From Mucilaginibacter sp. (GTDB lineage: Bacteria; Bacteroidota; Bacteroidia; Sphingobacteriales; Sphingobacteriaceae), in contig JAICXZ010000135.1 in NCBI GenBank assembly GCA_025934475.1, positions 1 through 7,611 on the forward strand: a DNA stretch of 7,611 nucleotides. Reading direction: 5' to 3'. Made by a program: the position numbers and the translations under genes. Below, in pieces: positions 6,753 through 7,611 of this stretch (positions within the stretch are counted from its first letter, which is position 1; each line of letters opens with the position of its first letter). The notes under the pieces are model-generated. The model was not told where the DNA came from, made no database searches, and worked only from the letters and a program-made list of their open reading frames with translations.

Positions 6753-7113
6753 CTTCAATACAGGCCAGGAGCTGTTTTTCGTCAAACGGTTTTAATAGGT
6801 AACAGGTTGCACCCATTTGAAATGCCTTATCGATTTCGTCTTTTTGAGACTGCGCAGTGGAAAAAACGAAACGAATGTTTTTCATTTTTTCATCATTCTT
6901 AATATCCTGAAAAACCGCGTATCCGTCTAAACCTTGCATTACGATATCACATATAATAACATCCAGGTTAATCGACTTTGCCATCTTTAATCCTTCGGCA
7001 CCGTCCGAGGCTGTAAAGACCCAGTAGCCTTCCAGTTCAAGCAGTTCGGCTGTATTTTCCCTGATGTCGGAATTGTCTTCTATGATCAGTATAGTTTTTG
7101 AAATTCGGCTCAT
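6727..7113 (-). CDS. Single-domain (CheY-like) response regulator
   Basis: A stand-alone receiver domain of 128 aa from ATG 7113, with no output domain. The acidic pocket is Glu12-Asp13 (ILIIEDN), the phospho-acceptor is Asp56 (CDIVMQGLDG), the switch region is Ser85-Thr86 (FVFSTAQ) and the conserved Lys is 108 (LLKPF). All residues needed for phosphotransfer are present. Such proteins act by protein-protein contact, in phosphorelays or as partners of hybrid kinases; no kinase is in the window. Start choice: MSRISKTILIIEDN (7113) looks most family-like; ATG 7116 is adjacent, and an upstream ATG at 7131 would add MLCPLM. No convincing promoter was found. It converges on, and overlaps by 26 bp, the membrane protein gene, and diverges from the universal stress gene. 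Unlike its neighbours it shows no Crp/Fnr-like site at the standard distance. Confidence 0.9.
   Translation of the reverse strand: MSRISKTILIIEDNSDIRENTAELLELEGYWVFTASDGAEGLKMAKSINLDVIICDIVMQGLDGYAVFQDIKNDEKMKNIRFVFSTAQSQKDEIDKAFQMGATCYLLKPFDEKQLLACIEVNEGQAES
6735..6779 (+). terminator. Intrinsic terminator of the beta-CASP/pfkB/membrane-protein operon
   Basis: CAGC-CTGGCC (6735-6744) pairs with GGCCAG-(GA)-GCTG (6763-6774): ten base pairs with a 2-nt bulge and an 18-nt loop that contains the operon's stop codon (6750-6752). T5 follows at 6775-6779. It reuses the CAGCCT segment that also forms the opposing terminator and lies within the coding end of the response regulator. Confidence 0.65.
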
Positions 7114-7164
7114 CATCAAGGGGCATAGCATGAAGTAACACCAAGTTCGAAATTAATTACTACT

Positions 7165-7192
7165 TAACCAATTTTTTTATTGCCCTTGGTTA
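7165..7192. repeat. Inverted repeat TAACCAA-N14-TTGGTTA in the divergent gap
   Basis: A perfect 7-bp inverted repeat with a 14-nt AT-rich centre, in the gap between the response regulator and the universal stress gene. A related copy, GTAACACCAAG at 7135-7145, could pair instead with CTTGGTTAC at 7185-7193, with a 2-nt bulge. It may be an operator or a leader structure for the response regulator. It could also be chance in AT-rich DNA. Confidence 0.35.
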
Positions 7193-7211
7193 CACAGTTA
7201 CAGTTTTAAAA

Positions 7212-7227
7212 TGTGCTTAAAATCAAT
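7212..7227. promoter_or_regulatory. Crp/Fnr-like operator, distal site of the universal stress gene, degenerate
   Basis: TGTGCTTAAAATCAAT matches TGTGA-N6-TCACA at 7 of 10 arm bases and is centred at 7219.5. It would be too weak to call alone. It is reported because it lies exactly 22 bp upstream of the proximal site, the same interval as in the ppsA/beta-CASP array, and thus 58.5 bp from the -7 box. Confidence 0.45.
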
Positions 7228-7233
7228 TAGCTG

Positions 7234-7249
7234 ATTGACAGGCGTCATT
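7234..7249. promoter_or_regulatory. Crp/Fnr-like operator, proximal site of the universal stress gene
   Basis: ATTGACAGGCGTCATT is centred at 7241.5, with a TGA-N6-TCA core. In Fnr spacing it reads TTGAC-N4-GTCAT, one base from a perfect TTGAC/GTCAA palindrome. It shares TTGACnnGCGTCA with the ppsA-proximal site and sits 36.5 bp from the last G of the -7 box, as there. Confidence 0.62.
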
Positions 7250-7270
7250 GGTGCGCACCGCATGCCTCGT

Positions 7271-7278
7271 CATATTTG
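7271..7278 (+). promoter_or_regulatory. Promoter -7 box of the universal stress gene (CATATTTG)
   Basis: One mismatch to TAnnTTTG. A possible -33 TTG lies 20 bp upstream at 7248-7250, overlapping the operator edge. Transcription would start near 7281, giving a leader of about 16 nt before ATG 7297. Confidence 0.55.
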
Positions 7279-7296
7279 CTAATAAATAAATGGACG

Positions 7297-7611
7297 ATGA
7301 AAAATGTGCTTGTATTAACTGATTTTTCGCCGAATTCATATGCGGCTGCCGAGGCCGGGCTCTTACTGGCAGGAAAACTGCATACCGACCTGCTCTTGTT
7401 CAATAGCTATATCAACTATCAAACGATGACCTCATATGAAGGTGGTGGTTGGATAGTTGATGAATTTACTCAACGACGGATCGATAGCATTAAGGGACTT
7501 AAGGCATTGACCGAAGGACTCGAATCACTAAGCAGTCAGTTGGATCCGCAAGACCGGTGCCCTGCCATCAACTGCGAATCAAATGACTGCGATCTGGGCA
7601 TGGATGTGGCC
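7297..7611 (+). CDS. Universal stress protein (UspA family), 3' end cut by window edge
   Basis: 105 codons are visible; the gene continues past the window. The N-terminus MKNVLVLTDFSPNSYAAAEAGLLLAGKL is the typical first strand, Asp9-containing loop and first helix of the UspA fold, followed by a second strand (TDLLLFNSYI) as expected. Many Bacteroidota members are tandem two-domain proteins of about 270-290 aa; whether this one is cannot be seen. An ATP-binding G-x2-G-x9-G-S/T motif would lie beyond the edge. Three cysteines in a CX4CX4C pattern (88, 93, 98) fall in the segment before the next expected strand. The start is the in-frame ATG at 7297; the ATG at 7290 is in another frame. The promoter carries the same operator layout as ppsA and the beta-CASP operon, which suggests co-regulation. 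Confidence 0.85.
   Translation, partial: MKNVLVLTDFSPNSYAAAEAGLLLAGKLHTDLLLFNSYINYQTMTSYEGGGWIVDEFTQRRIDSIKGLKALTEGLESLSSQLDPQDRCPAINCESNDCDLGMDVA

Noticed and set aside
7148..7155. TAATTTCG on the minus strand as a -7 box for the response regulator
   Set aside because: It is one base off consensus, but no -33 element or operator lies at a useful distance, so I do not annotate it.
1..7611. tRNA, rRNA, CRISPR array, insertion sequence, phage or attachment-site features
   Set aside because: No repeat-spacer pattern, transposase, integrase, terminal repeats or tRNA-like cloverleaf were seen. The window reads as an ordinary chromosomal metabolic locus, and no stretch over 300 bases lacks a gene.

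Overview
The window looks like chromosomal DNA from a Bacteroidota bacterium, most likely a Sphingobacteriaceae (Mucilaginibacter/Pedobacter-type) organism. This rests on protein flavour, on the lack of Shine-Dalgarno sequences before nearly every start, and on promoter-like boxes matching the Bacteroidota -7 consensus TAnnTTTG. No database search was possible, so the family-level placement is an inference.

Layout. A leftward operon (3540 down to 1) encodes phosphoenolpyruvate synthase (ppsA), a HemG-like flavodoxin-fold protein and a short-chain dehydrogenase/reductase cut by the window edge. Diverging from it across a 173-bp gap is a rightward operon (3714 to 6752): a beta-CASP metallo-beta-lactamase ribonuclease-type protein, a PfkB-type 6-phosphofructokinase (Pfk-2) and an unrecognised six-helix membrane protein. 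The genes are chained by a 29-bp and a 4-bp overlap. A convergent single-domain response regulator (7113 to 6727) overlaps the end of the membrane protein gene. After another divergent gap, a universal stress protein gene begins at 7297 and runs off the right edge.

Main discovery. The ppsA/beta-CASP intergenic region holds three Crp/Fnr-like palindromes (TGA-N6-TCA core) centred at 3598.5, 3620.5 and 3642.5, exactly 22 bp apart. The array is symmetric between two divergent -7 boxes: each flanking site lies 36.5 bp from the last G of its own -7 box, and the shared central site lies 58.5 bp from both. The universal stress gene repeats the design: sites at 7219.5 and 7241.5 (22 bp apart), the proximal one 36.5 bp from a -7 box. 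Five sites and three promoters with one geometry suggest a single Crp/Fnr-family activator working through tandem class I plus class II positions.

How the genes may work together (inference). Pfk-2 (glycolysis) and PEP synthase (pyruvate to PEP) act in opposite directions but would be switched on together, along with a ribonuclease, a universal stress protein and two redox proteins. This resembles the content of low-oxygen or dormancy regulons in other bacteria, such as the mycobacterial DosR regulon with its pfkB and usp genes. The signal and the regulator are not in the window.
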